NCBI GenBank assembly: GCA_022497155.1
Contig: MU385711.1
Span: 1,054,001-1,118,000, forward strand
Length of the DNA stretch: 64,000 nt
Source of the DNA: Whalleya microplaca
Taxonomy: Eukaryota > Ascomycota > Sordariomycetes > Xylariales > Xylariaceae
Direction of reading: 5' to 3'
The notes beneath the pieces are model-generated. The model worked only from the letters and a program-made list of their open reading frames with translations, searched no databases and was not told the origin of the DNA. The translations under genes and the position numbers were made by a program. Below, one piece after another: positions 1 to 13,100 of the stretch (position 1 is the first letter of the stretch; every line of letters starts with the position of its first letter).

Positions 1-495
1 AACTAGTGACTCTTCGAAAACACCTTCCTTTCCTATCCACTGCGCTATTGAATGGAGCTGCTGAAGACTATAGTATTCCCCTTCCACACCACCAAGGCTG
101 TAGTCTAGTGATAGATCTAGACGCTTCTACATGGATGGTTCTCGCTGTTTTACGAGTTGGACTTTGCTTAGAACTGCTTGGGCTTGCATGTGTCTTTCAC
201 CAAGGGTTGCAACGTCTGGCGGAGCTCACCTTGGCCTCGTACGAACATCTGGTCATTGGTATTCGAAGATGCTCCAAAGAATAGTCATGGGCACAATACG
301 AACGTCCCCTGCGAGACGTCCCCGTCAATATATCGAGAAACTTGACGCCTCGACTTAAGTATATAAGTAAGATCGTATCTCCTTCATGATAGATAGGGGA
401 CATGGCTGAAGCAGCACCGCTCACTGCACACTCTCGACTCTATCTCATCGACCACTTGCTAACTCTCACTTACTTGCAGTCAACTACCCCTTAAA
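1..495 (+). promoter_or_regulatory. Laccase upstream region
   Basis: No gene can be supported here; the open frames are short and lack coding character. A TATAAG-type box lies at 360-367, about 130 bp before the laccase ATG. The stretch before the ATG is C/T-rich. It contains GCTAAC (458-463) followed by TTGCAG ending at 479, which resembles a branch point and 3' splice site. With GTAAG at 367-371 this could be a 5' UTR intron. The TATA box is seen; the UTR intron is inference. Confidence 0.45.
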
Positions 496-2521
496 ATGAA
501 GAAATTCACACTTCTCTCTAGCTTGATTGCTATGCACCCAATCGTGGCGGCTGCACCTCAGTCATCGCCTTTGCAAGTGAGGCAGACATGTGACTTTGAC
601 TCTGCCACATCCCCAGAATGCTGGGGGGACTTCTCGCTCTCTACCGACTTCTACGAAGAAAGCCCCGATACTGGTGTCACTCGCGAGTACTTTCTTGACC
701 TCGTAAACACGACAGCGGCTCCCGATGGCATTGAGCGCATGGTTTTGACGATCAACGGCTCTATCCCTGGCCCGACTCTCTACGCTGACTGGGGAGATAC
801 TGTCGGTAAGAAAAATACTATCTACTTGTAGATGCTCCTATGATTAACATGCATAAGTGGTCCATGTCCATAATGGATTCGAAAACAATGGCACTAGCAT
901 TCACTTCCACGGCATTCGACAGAATTACACCAATGAGGCAGATGGGGTTGCTTCAATCACTCAATGCCCGGCTGCGCCGGGAGAGACGATTACCTACACT
1001 TGGAAGGCGACGCAGGTATATAAGCGCCATGACTGTCTTCCTACATGATCATGCTAACCGGTCACCAGTATGGAACAACCTGGTATCACAGTCACTTTGG
1101 TGTTCAAGCACAGTGAGGACTCATCGTAGTAAAGGCGTAGTGCACCTTGCTAAGAACTCTCTAGGAATGGAGTCGTAGGCGGTATCGTGATCAACGGACC
1201 TGCTTCTGCACCTTACGATGAAGACTTGGGCATGCTCTTCCTGAGCGACTGGTACCACCAGACCAGTGATGAGCTATACACATTAGCCTCGAGTAGCGGT
1301 CCCCCTACGCCACCGAATGCCTTGATCAACGGGACCAACGTCTACAACAATAGTGGTACCCGGTTCCAGACGACGTTCTCTGCCGGTAAGAGATACCGTC
1401 TTCGACTCGTCAATGGAGCTATGGACAACTTCTTCAAGTTCTCGATCGACAATCACACCTTGACTGTCATAGCGTCGGATCTTGTCCCCATCGTTCCTTA
1501 CACCACTGATATGGTCAGCATTGGCATTGGCCAGCGTTATGACATCATCGTCGAAGCCGACCAGGAGCCTGGGAACTACTGGATGCGTTCCATCCCCCAA
1601 CTTACGTGTGGCGACAATGAGATGACACTCAATATAAAGGGCATCGTAAACTACGATGGTGTTGACTTGGCGGACCCCTCCACAAAAATGTACACTTATG
1701 TCGACAACTGCAACGACGAGCCGTTGGCCAATCTGGTGCCCTTCGTAGCTCTCGATGCCGGCGGCAATGGGAGAGAAGAGATCATGGACGTTGGCATCTC
1801 CGTCGTCGACAGCTTCTTTAAATGGACAATCAACAACAACACCTTCCTTTCAGACTGGGGGACCCCTAGTGAGTTGCTTCATATACATGGCCTGTTTGCC
1901 ATAGTAAACTAAATCCCGAAAAGCTATCCAGAAGGTTCTCGACGCCGACTCCGTCTACGGTGACCAGGAAAACATCATCACTTTGAACGAGACAAACTCA
2001 TGGGTTTACCTGGTTATAGAATCCCAACTGGGCCTGGTAAGTCAACCGAATAGGGGAGACGGATGATAGCACATGGACTAACGACGCCAGACGCACCCCA
2101 TTCACTTACACGGGCACGACTTCTTCCTCCTCGCCCAGGAAGCCGGAGCGACGTACACGGGTGGCGGTTCGTTGAACCTGGTTAACCCTCCACGTAGAGA
2201 TGTGGCCATGCTGCCAGCGTCCGGGTACCTGGTGCTGGGTTTCAAGACCGACAATCCCGGCGTCTGGCTCGCCCATTGTCACGTAAGCATCTCTCTCTCT
2301 CTCTCCCTTGCCCCTGTCGCGTCACATATCAGATAACCAAGTTGACTGACCGCCACTTTCAGATTGGCTGGCACACCTCGCAGGGCTTCGCGCTGCAGCT
2401 GGTCGAGCGCGTGTCGGAGATAGGCAGCATTACCGACAAGGACGGCATCGATTCCACCTGTGCGGCCTGGAACACGTATGCGGTCACGAACGGTATCGTG
2501 CAGGAGGACTCTGGTGTTTAG
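496..2521 (+). CDS. Secreted laccase (multicopper oxidase), seven exons
   Basis: Laccases oxidise phenols and reduce O2 to water outside the cell. Exons: 496-805, 858-1015, 1069-1112, 1165-1868, 1924-2036, 2091-2282, 2363-2521, giving 559 aa, the usual ascomycete length, with frame kept across all junctions. The N-terminus is a hydrophobic signal peptide followed by a short propeptide-like stretch. All four copper motifs are present: SIHFHG (H119, H121), WYHSHFG (H163, H165), HPIHLHGH (H445, H448, H450) and HCHIGWH (H505-H511). The residue five after H511 is Phe516, the T1 axial position, which fits a high-potential type. The protein ends in DSGV, the C-terminal plug typical of ascomycete laccases. 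Introns are 52-80 bp. The gene stops about 370 bp before the transposon block and shows no RIP damage. Confidence 0.95.
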
Positions 2522-2887
2522 GTAACGCCGTCGTGTCCTTCGGGCTCGACCGCAAATGGGCAGACACTAACATCTCCCCTGCGAAATTTGTATGACTCAA
2601 TATTCCTGCTTCTGTCTGTATTCTGTGTTTCACTACCTACCTATGGAAATTGTTCCGTCCCCGTTACGATATGTTTGGTCATATTACCGCAAACACCACG
2701 AAAGTCCCAGGAAAGGAATTATTGACTCCTGGAACTTTTTATGAAATAGCGGGTGGTGCTTAGGTAATATGTCTAGTCTGTTACGGTATGGTTGGATCCT
2801 GTATATCATCAGCGTTTACCGCGTGGAGGTCAATATTAGTAATGATGAGCAACGAAACCTCATTTGAGCCTTGAACAATTACAGTAT
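2522..2887. other. Laccase 3' flank
   Basis: This non-coding, GC-balanced stretch lies between the laccase stop codon and the target duplication of the large insertion. The only structure seen is the long imperfect palindrome at 2679-2772. Confidence 0.6.
2679..2772. repeat. 94-bp imperfect palindrome (foldback or small MITE candidate)
   Basis: The arms match in order. CATATTACC pairs with GGTAATATG, CACCAC pairs with GTGGTG, and AGTCCCAGGA pairs with TCCTGGAACT apart from one base. The centre is about 13 nt. No clear target duplication was found, so it may be a small foldback element or a structured 3' UTR hairpin of the laccase transcript. Confidence 0.55.
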
Positions 2888-2895
2888 ATTTGTGT
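2888..2895. repeat. Left 8-bp target duplication of element G
   Basis: ATTTGTGT here is repeated exactly at 45890-45897. Both copies lie five bases outside the 20-bp inverted repeats, and the bases on either side differ, so the duplication is exactly 8 bp. Confidence 0.75.
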
Positions 2896-2920
2896 CTGGG
2901 TCGTTAACGGAGCACCTGTT
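2896..2920 (+). repeat. Left terminal inverted repeat of element G
   Basis: TCGTTAACGGAGCACCTGTT at 2901-2920 is the exact reverse complement of 45865-45884. The five outermost bases, CTGGG, do not match the right end. Confidence 0.75.
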
Positions 2921-3209
2921 TATGTACGGCATAGGGCAGATTTTAACCTTTGCGTAATGTACTGGCTATTTCGCTGCTCCACTAATTTTATACGGTAATT
3001 AAAAGCCGGAAGCCCCGATTGGCTAGGTAATCGCTTTTCCGCGCTTATATTTATTAATATAACTAGAAATAATACTATTTATATAATACGGGAGCGTTTA
3101 AGGCATTTAAATTATTTAATATAGTAAGCAGTTAAGCTACTTAATTATTTCCTATTTATTATTATTAAATTAAAGCTATTAAGCTAATAAATTATATATA
3201 TAATTATAT

Positions 3210-3480
3210 ATATTATAATAATTTAGCTATATATAATATTTAATTATTAATTTTATTATATATATATATATATATATATATAATAATTTATATATATATA
3301 TAATAATTTAGCTATATATAATATTTAATTATTAATTTTATTATATATATATATAATAATTTAGCTATATATAATATTTAATTACTAGTTTTATTATATA
3401 TATATATATATAGTAATTCGGCTATATATATTATTTAATTATTAATTTTATTATATATATATAATTATATATATTAATTT
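3210..3480. repeat. AT-rich tandem repeat
   Basis: A core reading AATTTAGCTATATATAATA, followed by a TTTAATTATTAATTTTATTA-like run, recurs about four times, separated by variable (TA)n tracts. It lies in the RIP-mutated left part of element G. Confidence 0.7.
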
Positions 3481-3530
3481 ATTACCTTTTAATTTAGCAA
3501 TTAAGTTATAAATAACTATCGGAATTTATA

Positions 3531-5079
3531 TATATAATTATATATATATATAATATTAAAATAATAAAATAAAATATAAATATAATTATATATTTATTAG
3601 GCTTAAATTTATTAATTATAACCTTTTTAAACTAATTTTACTACCGCTATTATTATTATTATTACTATTATTACTATTACCACTATTATTATTATTATTA
3701 TTACTATTATTATTATAGCTGCCGTTACCGACCCTTATAATATTTCCTTTTTAAAAAATAACGTTTTGCGTTTTTATCGTTATAAGCGTTAATGCCGCGT
3801 GACTTTTTATATATATTTATAAACCTGTATTAAATAATTAAATATATCCGGATATAACTAATTATATTATAAGCCGTTAAATAATATAAAAAGTTATTTC
3901 GGTAGTTTATTTATATTTCGCCTCCCGCCCCCGTTTAAATTATAGCTTTATTATTAAGTTATTAGATTTAATTGCTAGTAATTTCTTAATTATAAATTTA
4001 AAATAACTAGCTAATTCCCGCCCTTTTATTGCTACTAAAAGCCGCGCTAATTATAAATATAATAAGCCGCTTTAATTATATTATATATATTAATTAAAAG
4101 TTTATAAGAAAATATTCTAGCTATATATGCTTAAATTTACGGCCCGATATAACGGGATAACGCCCGATATAATAACTATATTAAAAAAAAAGGTTTCTAG
4201 GCTTTTTATATACGTAAGCCGGCTTTTCTTAACCGTTAAACCGATATATTAAGTAATATTTATACCTATTATTATTATAATAAATGTTACGGCACAGGCT
4301 TATAAGTGTGTTATAAAGCTTTATAAGCTATATAGCTATAAGGCACCTCACTAAGCCCCTCACACGTGACTTTCTTAATAACCTCTCGATTAGTTAGCTA
4401 AATTAGATAAGCAGGTGAGGAGGTTTTCTTAGGTTAGGCTGTTATATAATAATTAGCTAACCTTTTACTCCTTACTTTATTATTTTATAATAATACACAC
4501 CTATTACTTAACACGCGCCGCCTCCTTCTTTAAGCCGTCACAATAAATAAAGAAATACCTGCTTTTTATTAGTATATATATATAACTATTAAAATTTATA
4601 AGACTCGAATATAAAGCTAATAATAAATAATCGCCGTTTTTTAATATATTGCCACTCCCGCGCTTATTATAATAGCAATAAATTAAGTACTTTTATAAAT
4701 AATAACAGTAATAATATTAATACTATTACTGCCTATTATACCCCCTAATTCTGCCGGCTTAAAATTAATAAAATATTATAAGTTTTTATCCGAAACTAAG
4801 CGAGCCGGCACTCGTGCTAATTTAAAAGCTCGGTTAGCCGCTTTTATAAAAGCGGAAGCAGAAAAAAAAAAAGAAAAAAAAAGGAAAAAAAGGAAAAAAA
4901 AAAAAAAAAACCTATAATTTCGGCTATTTAAAAAAATTTTAAATAAAAAAAAACGATAACGATAATAACGATAACGAAATTTTAACGGAATTAATAGCTA
5001 GATTAAGTAAATAAATATAAATTTATTTTATATATAGCTTATATATTTTTTTATAATATATTTTATATATATAATTATA
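3531..5079. other. RIP-degraded left part of element G
   Basis: Extremely AT-rich sequence with an (ATT)n-type microsatellite at about 3648-3717 and a solo LTR at 4285-4542. Around 4740-4915 a plus-strand frame is more protein-like than its surroundings: it runs through KFLSETKRAG and ends in a long Lys-rich stretch coded by an A-tract. This could be the tail of a lost transposase, but I do not recognise it. No intact gene. Confidence 0.45.
4285..4542 (+). mobile_element. Solo LTR of family C
   Basis: A 258-bp sequence starting TGTTACGGCACAGG and ending GCCGTCACA. It is flanked by the perfect 5-bp duplication ATAAA (4280-4284 and 4543-4547). It is the reverse complement of the LTRs of the Gag-only elements at 18323-20755 and 23790-44108, so it lies in the opposite orientation to them. 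It keeps more GC than its surroundings, as expected for a short sequence below RIP length limits or a recent insertion. Solo LTRs arise by recombination between the two LTRs of a full copy. Confidence 0.88.
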
Positions 5080-5294
5080 TATATAAATTTAAAATACTTA
5101 TTTTAAGTACGTAAATCTGTGTATATAAATCTGAAATGTTTATTTTAAATACGTAAATTTATATATATAAATTTAAAATATTTATTTTAAATATATAAAT
5201 TTATATATATAAATTTAAAATGCTTATTTTAAATATATAAATCTATATATATAAATTTGAAATGTTTATTTTAAATACGCAAATCTATATATAT
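5080..5294. repeat. 42-bp minisatellite, left half
   Basis: About five units of a 42-bp motif (AAATTTAAAATGYTTATTTT followed by an AAATAYRYAAATCTATAT-like part). The array resumes at 20851-21110 directly after element B, so B inserted into it with target duplication ATAT. There are no variable spacers and it is not CRISPR. Confidence 0.85.
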
Positions 5295-5520
5295 TGTTAT
5301 GGGGCTAGTGTGCCGTGACATATATATATCGCTTGTCTTTTTTTTTACTTTTAAATAAAACATACACAGCTTATATAGCTTTATTACCGATAATAAATAT
5401 ATCTCTCCTTTCGATTAATCGCTGTTATAAGTGACTTTTTTATTTTGTCGCTTTAATTATCTCCGATTAGCTAAGCTATAAAATAGCACCTCCTTTACTT
5501 TAATACCTTATCTTAAGATA
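5295..5520 (+). repeat. 5' LTR of element B
   Basis: A 226-bp LTR, followed at 5521 by TTTAGCTCCCC and a leader that is nearly the same as the leader after the 5' LTRs of family A. Confidence 0.85.
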
Positions 5521-5538
5521 TTTAGCTCCCCTAAATAG

Positions 5539-7175
5539 TGTAATGGGGCAAGGGGATTACGGGTAGTGATAGCAGCTTAAAAGCCACTAAAAGCCCCCTA
5601 GAGCCACGTTATAAAGCACTTTATAAGGCACTTCACAGGGTATTTATAAGGCATTTTATAGGGTAATTTACAGTAAATTATATACCTATATTTAGCTAAC
5701 CTTTTCTTTTATATCTTTTTCACTTTTTTATAATAAATATTACCAAATAGTCAGATAGTTATATATATAGCTTTGGCAGCTAATATATACTTATTTTAAT
5801 TTAATATTTTACTTTCGATTTATCCCGATACCCTATTTTAAGATATTTAGCTCCCCCGGATAAGCTTTAACTTTCTTACTTTCTAATTAATCGAGTAAAA
5901 TAGTCCTTTTATATTATAAGTTACGGAGGTATAAAATTTATTAGTAATAATTACTTAAAGTATATTTATTGTCGAGCTTACTTTATTTTTATCCGATAAA
6001 TCGCACGCGGATTATTTTATTTTATCCGATAGTTACTTGTTTTTTATATAAATCGAACTAAGTTATATATTCGATCGATAATTAGCTAGCTGCTTTATTT
6101 ATATATTATATTTACGTTATTTATTACTTATAATTTATAAATTTTCTTTTTTATATATTAGAAATATAAAACGTAATAATATTAAAAATACTAAACCGTA
6201 TGTTTTTATATATAAACCTGTCTATTTTATATAGGTAATAATAATAAGCTAATTATGCTATTAATATATAGCTAAATGTAGCTAGCTATTAATATATATA
6301 TAATTTATATAAATAACGATATCGGATAACACCTTTTTATACCTTAATACACCTTATTACTTAAATATCACCTTTAGTAGCAAGGGAGGCCTTTAGTAGT
6401 AAAGGAAACTGTCAGCTGCTACTGTTGCTGCTGCTATTAATAGCTGTGGCTAGCTGACCTGCTATCACCTGCTGACCTGCTATTACCTGCTAACCTGCTG
6501 TCACCTGTTATTAGCTGTTAGGGAGGCTTACAGGGAGGTTACTTAATCTGAGCTGCTATAGCTGCTACTGCTAATAGCTGTGGCTATCTGACTTGTTAAA
6601 AGCTATGGCTAGCTGTGGCTAGTTAACTTATTGTCACCTGCTATCACTTGACTTGCTGCTAATTAGCTATAAGCTATGGCCACCTGACCTAACCTGCTGC
6701 TGCTAATAGCTATAGCTATCTGACCTATTACCTTAAGGTCCCTGGGGTAAAAATTTTTTTTTTTTTTCAGATCTAAAGGTCAGGCATTCAAGTGTGGGGC
6801 GTGTTTTCATTTTTCTTTTTTTCAGATTTTTCAGCTACGTAAACGCTAGCTGAAAAATCAGGGAGGGATATAATAGGGCAAGAGGATTACGGGTAGTGAC
6901 AGCAGCTTAAAAGCCACTAAAAGCCCCTTGGAGCCACGTCATAAAGCACTTTATAAAGCACTCCACAAGGTATCCACAGGGCACTCTATAAGGCAATTTA
7001 TAATAAATTATATACCTATATTTAGCTAACCTTTTCCCTTATATCTCCTTCACTTTTTTATAACAGATATCACTAGATAGTTAAATAGTTACACATATAG
7101 CTTTAGCAGTTAATATACATTTATTTTAACTTAATATCTCACTTTTAATTCACCCCGACACCCTGTCCTAAGACA
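5539..7175 (+). mobile_element. Element A1: non-coding miniature LTR retroelement (TRIM/LARD-like)
   Basis: Two 307-bp LTRs (5539-5845 and 6869-7175) flank about 1.0 kb of internal sequence with no reading frame. The TSD is ATAG (5535-5538 and 7176-7179). The leader after the 5' LTR matches that of host element B. The internal part contains a CTG-rich repeat zone (about 6400-6740), T-tracts, a 12-bp-stem hairpin (6825-6859) and the purine tract AGGGAGGGA directly before the 3' LTR. It is moderately RIP-mutated. It has the signals needed in cis for retrotransposition but no proteins, so it must be mobilised in trans, most likely by B-type machinery. Confidence 0.88.
6825..6868 (+). other. Hairpin and polypurine tract of A1
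   Basis: GATTTTTCAGCT (6825-6836) and AGCTGAAAAATC (6848-6859) form a perfect 12-bp stem. It is followed directly by AGGGAGGGA, the likely plus-strand primer, next to the 3' LTR. The same arrangement recurs in A2 and, RIP-damaged, in A3. Confidence 0.7.
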
Positions 7176-7179
7176 ATAG

Positions 7180-10100
7180 GCTTTAACTTTTTCGCCTTTT
7201 TAATTAATCAAAAAAAATAGTTTAAATAAAGGCAGCAATAAAATAAAACTAAAAAAAAAAAACTTTAATAAAACCCCTAAAACTACTAAACTAACCGAAT
7301 TTATAAAAAAAAAACATTAACTAAAAGAAAAAACTAACGGTAAACGATTATTTAAAATAAAAAAATAATGCTAAAAATAAATAAATTAATAAAGAGATTT
7401 ATAAAAAACCTATAATATATATTAATAAATTAGTAATATAGAAATATAAAAATATAGAAAACATAAAATATAAAAAACACAAAAATATAGTAATACGAAA
7501 ATATAAAAAAGCATAAGTTTTAATAAAGTAAGTTAAATATAAGAAAATTAGTAGTACGGAAAATTAGGAAAAATTAAAAAATTATAAAATATATAGTAAA
7601 TAGTATATAAAAACGTATTATAGTTTAAACTTATAAAATAAACTAAGGTAAAATTTAAATAACGAAAATAATATCCGAGCTTTTAATTAGCCTATAAGTA
7701 GTTTTATTACGCGATTAATTAATTAATATAATACAATAGCCAGGTTAGCAATTTATTATCGAGATTTTTTTTAAAAGTCTCCTAATTTTTAAAGCTATTA
7801 TTAGCATCTTAAGGGATAGTTATAATCTTATATCTAAAGTATTATAAGACTATAATTTAATACAATTAAAAAAAATAAAATATATTTCCTTAAAATTAAA
7901 TATAACTAAAGAATTAAAACAGTTAAATAATAAGATATTTTAAACTATATTAAATATAGCTAAAAAGGGATTTTTCCGACTAACCGATAATTAAGGGATT
8001 ATTAACCCTATTAATTAAAGGCATTATTAAAACAAAAGAGATTTAATATTATATAATTAAAATACTTAATTAAAAATAACTAGCTAAAAGACTTTATCCC
8101 TTAATATAATAAAAAACATATAAGTCGATAAAAAGCTTACAGATTAAAATATAGCTTCCGATTAAAAGCTATTTATTACAACCGGAAAAACTAGGTTTAT
8201 AATAACGGCTGCATTACTAGACTTTAGAAACTACTTATAGCTTTTATTCAATAGAAATAATATTATAAATTAAATCGAAAATATAATATATATATTCGAT
8301 AAATATAGCTTAAAAAATAATATTAAAATTAAGGAAATGTTATATTAAATAGATAACTAAACTAATAAATAATAGATCGAAACTTTACTAAAAGGTATTA
8401 TTATTTAAAAAAAAACAAAAGTAATTTTAAAGCGATATTTTAAAATTAATAACTTAAAATAAATAAAAACTTTTATAAAACGGTTAAAAAACCTAAAAAA
8501 AGGTAATAAATTATTCGGACCGATAAAAATTTATTATTATATTTTAAATTATTTAGTTCGAGTAAAGAACGTCCGGAAATAAAGAAAAATTAAAAAATAA
8601 GACGCTATTTTTGTTAATAGTCTATAGCAGAAAATCGATCAAAAAATTATTAAGCGGATTATATAATTTTGCTCGAAATTATATAACGAGTTTTTCGAAC
8701 TAAATTACAAAAAGCCTAGAATACTATATATATATAAGCAAATATTATAGTCGGCTTAATAAATTATAATAGCCGTAATATCCGATAAGTTTTGCCTAAT
8801 CGACCGTATAAAAATAAATCGGTTAATTATTAACGTTCGGTTCGGTTCCGCTTACTATTAGTAAGCTTAAAATAGCCTAAAGTTATCTTTAAAAAAAAGA
8901 CTTTATTTTTTTAGTTAAATAAAATAAAAAACTTAATTAAATTTATAAAATAAATATTTATTATATAATTTAAAGCTAACGAAAATTTTACTATATTTAT
9001 AAAAAAATTTTAATTAATGTTACTAAAATTAAAATATTACATCTTATAAAAAGAAACCTTTATTTAATAAAATATTTAAAAACGTAAAGTAAGGGATATA
9101 TCTCTTAATATTTATCGCGCCAAACTTTTAAATAAAAAAAGAAGATATAAAAAATATAATAACTAATAAAATTAAAACAATCGATATATATTATAACCGA
9201 TATTATTTTAAGGGTATAATCGAAATACTTATTTTTTTTACGGAAAACTAGGTTATTTTTTTATTACCTACTTTCTAATAACGTTATTAAGCCGCAATAA
9301 TATAATATAATATAATAATTAACTTAAGGGATATTTTATCAGAGGTTTTTAAATTACTCCCGAAATTAGGAATATTTTATTTTTTAAATATATAATTACC
9401 GAAGGTAAAATAAATAAAAAAAATATTATTTAAGCCTACCTATAATTCCTATATAAAATAAAAATATGCGATATTTAAATTCGGAAATTAGCTTATTATT
9501 ACCTTTATAAATATAATAAAATCGAAAAGAATATAAAGTTTAAATAAAACTATAATTTTATTTAATTAATAACTAATCTATAAAATTATAACCCGGAAAT
9601 AATACCAGTTATAGATTTAAAAATTAATAGTATTAGAATAAAAGGCTTAAAAAATAATACTTTTTATAAATTTATAAACTTATAAAATTACCTTTAAAAA
9701 AAACCAACTATTAATAAAAACAGAAATCCTATATATAAAATAGTAATTAAGTTATTTTAATATAAAAGTAAAAATAAAATTAACGTTTTAGTATTAAAAA
9801 AACATAAAAATATAGACAGTAATATATCTATAAAAAAAATAATTAATAAAGTTTTATTAAAACTAAACCCTTTACTTTTAATAGTCCTAAAAACGCTAAA
9901 ATAAACTTAAACTAATAAGCTAGAAAGTATTATACCTAATTAATTAGCTTTAACTTTAATTTCGGAATACTAAAAAAAGAGGATTTTTAAAAATACGGCA
10001 AAAAGATTTAAAATTTTATAAAATAATCTAATTAAATATTATACGGGATTTAGTAAAACATTACTTTAATACCTATTCGATAAAATAAATAAAATAAATC

Positions 10101-13100
10101 GAAAATTTTATAAAATAATTTATGTTTTTTTAGCCGAAATAATTAATTAATAATAATAAAAATAACAATTTTAGTTTAATTTTATATTAAGCGTATTATA
10201 ATTAGTTTTTATACCTAATAAATCCTAAGATAACTTTATAACTATATCAATTAATAATATATTTATAATACCCGGTAACGTTACTTAAATTATTATAGTA
10301 TTTCTGCCGGTATTTATCCGGGATATTAAAATATATATCTAACTATTACCCTAATTAATTATAAGAATTAGTTTTAAAAAATATAAGGACTTAATTACTA
10401 TAGTTATTAATACAAGTATTTAATTAAATATTATTACGTAATTATACGTTTTTAAATATTAAATACTTATATAAAAAATTAAAATTATATAATCCGGCTT
10501 TAATATATTAGTAAATAATAAAACTAAAAGTTTTAATTTAATTAAAAAACTTATATAGTTAATAAGCTATAGTTTACCGCTACTAATTTATATAATTAAA
10601 AATTTTAAAGTTATATTCCCGTTACTTTTTAGCCTTAATTTTATTTTCTAATCGCGTATAATAATTTACCTTAAAAAAAGCTTATTAATAGTTTCGATAT
10701 TTTTTGGAAGTATTAAAATTATAGTTCCCTTTATATATAATAAGCTAACTAAATAAATTTTAGCCGACGTTATTAATTTTTCGGAAAACTAATAACCGCC
10801 GACATTAAAAACTAAGTTAATAATAAATAAAGGCCTTAAAATATTACAGCAATAATAAATCTGGCGAAATTTAAAAGCGTAATTTAAAATAACTTAAGCT
10901 TAAAATAGGTCGGTAAACGGATAGAAATTACTATTAATAAAATACTTTAAAATAACAATTAAGTATAAGCTTTATTATTTAATAATTATTTATTAGGCTT
11001 ATTACGGGAAATTATTAGAAAGGAATTTAAATAGGTAATATAGTATATAATATTATATTATAAAAAGATATTACGGAAAAACGAAATTAAGTTATATATA
11101 ATATATAAATTAAAAGTATAAAAAATTTACCTAATTAATAATGCCGAATTAAATAATATAGTCCCTTTAAGGTTGATTAATTAAAAATAAATAATATTAT
11201 AAAATATAAAGCCGAATTTCGAACTTTTAAATATATTTAAAACAGATAAAAAATATAAGAATATTATTCTGTGTTTCGCTTCCGCGCCGCGAAATATTAA
11301 ATTAATAAAAAAACACTTAAACGTTATTAAAATAAAGCTATTAAATATAAAGCTTATAAATTAAAAGAAAGTAATATTAATCGAGATTTTTTATTAATAA
11401 AAAATAACATTAGTTTAAGACTTTATAAAAATCGGCCAAATTAGGGAAAAAGTATTTTCTTTATATAAAATTAAAATAATATTATATAATATATAATAAG
11501 TTAGATTAATTTTTATTTTAGCGCTATTAAAAATACAGGTTTTAAATATTTTATAAAGTTAGCTTAAAAATAAGATATTGGAAAAATCCTATATTTTATA
11601 CCGTAACGCCTAATTTATAATTAAAAAAAAGAATAAAAGCTTTTGGTTAATTAATTCGGCAATAAAATTAAATATTATATAAATATAAAACGCCTTTTTT
11701 CCGAGCAATTGTAATAAATTTATAAAGGAATTTATTATATAAATAATAATCTTTATAATAGACTTTTTTTTAGAATATAATTAAATATTATTATTTATAT
11801 TTAATAAAAATTATACTATATTTTCGACGCCGATTAGGCTTTTCCGGATAACAACTTTGCTATAAAAAGAAACTAATTCGGTAGTATAATTTTTATATAT
11901 TATTACCCGGATTTTATTCGACTTTATACCCGATAAATACAAGCTATTTTTTAATAATATTAGTATTAAAAGGCTAAAAACGAGATATAATAATTAAAAG
12001 ATTACATTAAAAATAAAACAATTTGTTTATAAATATTTAAAAAATATTAATAATATTTTATTTAATTTTAAACTAATAGGAGCTATAGTTAGTGTAAAAA
12101 AAAGCGATTGGTATAAAAACGCTACTATTATTATCGGCTATTTATACGGTATTAATAGTCGTTTTTTTAATTAAATTAAGGTTATTAAAATTACGGAATA
12201 AATATTTTATAATAATATTTTTAAAATGCGGGTATTTCTAGAAATTATAATCTATTATTATATATAGATTATATATTATACGTTAATTATTTTATTATTA
12301 ATAAAACTTTTCCGGAAAAACGTAAATTAAAAATAAGGAATAAAATAATAGTAAGTTATAAATAAACTTAAAATAGTATTAATTAATATATCTTATTTAA
12401 TTATGTTTAATTATATAAATAGATATATTATTTGGTTTAAAATTAATACATTAGGTATTAAATAAAGGTATATATTAGAATAGAAAATTAATAAATACGT
12501 TTAATTTGCGAAATTTAAATCTGGTATATAAAAAAGGCTAAAATTTAATTATAATATTATAAAATAAAAATGCCTCGGGATAATTAAGTCTTTTCGATAA
12601 TTACGAAATTACTTTTATAATACGAGATTTATTTTCGAAACTAATATTAAAGTTTTAATCGCTTAATTAAATAATAGATTTTCTAGCTTATTTAACGCAG
12701 CATTAATTTAGTAAATAGCTTTTATTAAAATATTTAATTTCGAAATAAAGTATATTTTTAAAAAACGATATTAAATAGCAGATAGTTTATTATATAAATT
12801 ATTAAAGCTATCCGATAAGTTAGATAATTAATAGAAAAAAAAAGTCGATAATTTTATTAATATCTAATTTAACGTTTTTATAATAAAAATACTTTAATTA
12901 AATAAACTAATATAAGAAATACCGGAATTTTTTTTATTATTTATTATTTTATACCCGTTAGAAAGCTAGTCTAAAACTTTTTAAAAAATCGCAATATATT
13001 TTAGTATTTTAAAATTACTTAATCGATTAAAAAGTTTTAATATAACGAGATAATATTGTACGAAAATAAGCTTCCGGAATAAAACTATTAAATACGTAAT

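Noticed and set aside
6..284. 92-codon plus-strand frame upstream of the laccase
   Set aside because: No family recognised; it lies in the promoter region, with overlapping frames on both strands.
5080..5294. Regular 42-bp array considered as CRISPR-like
   Set aside because: The units are continuous without variable spacers and the DNA is fungal; it is a minisatellite.
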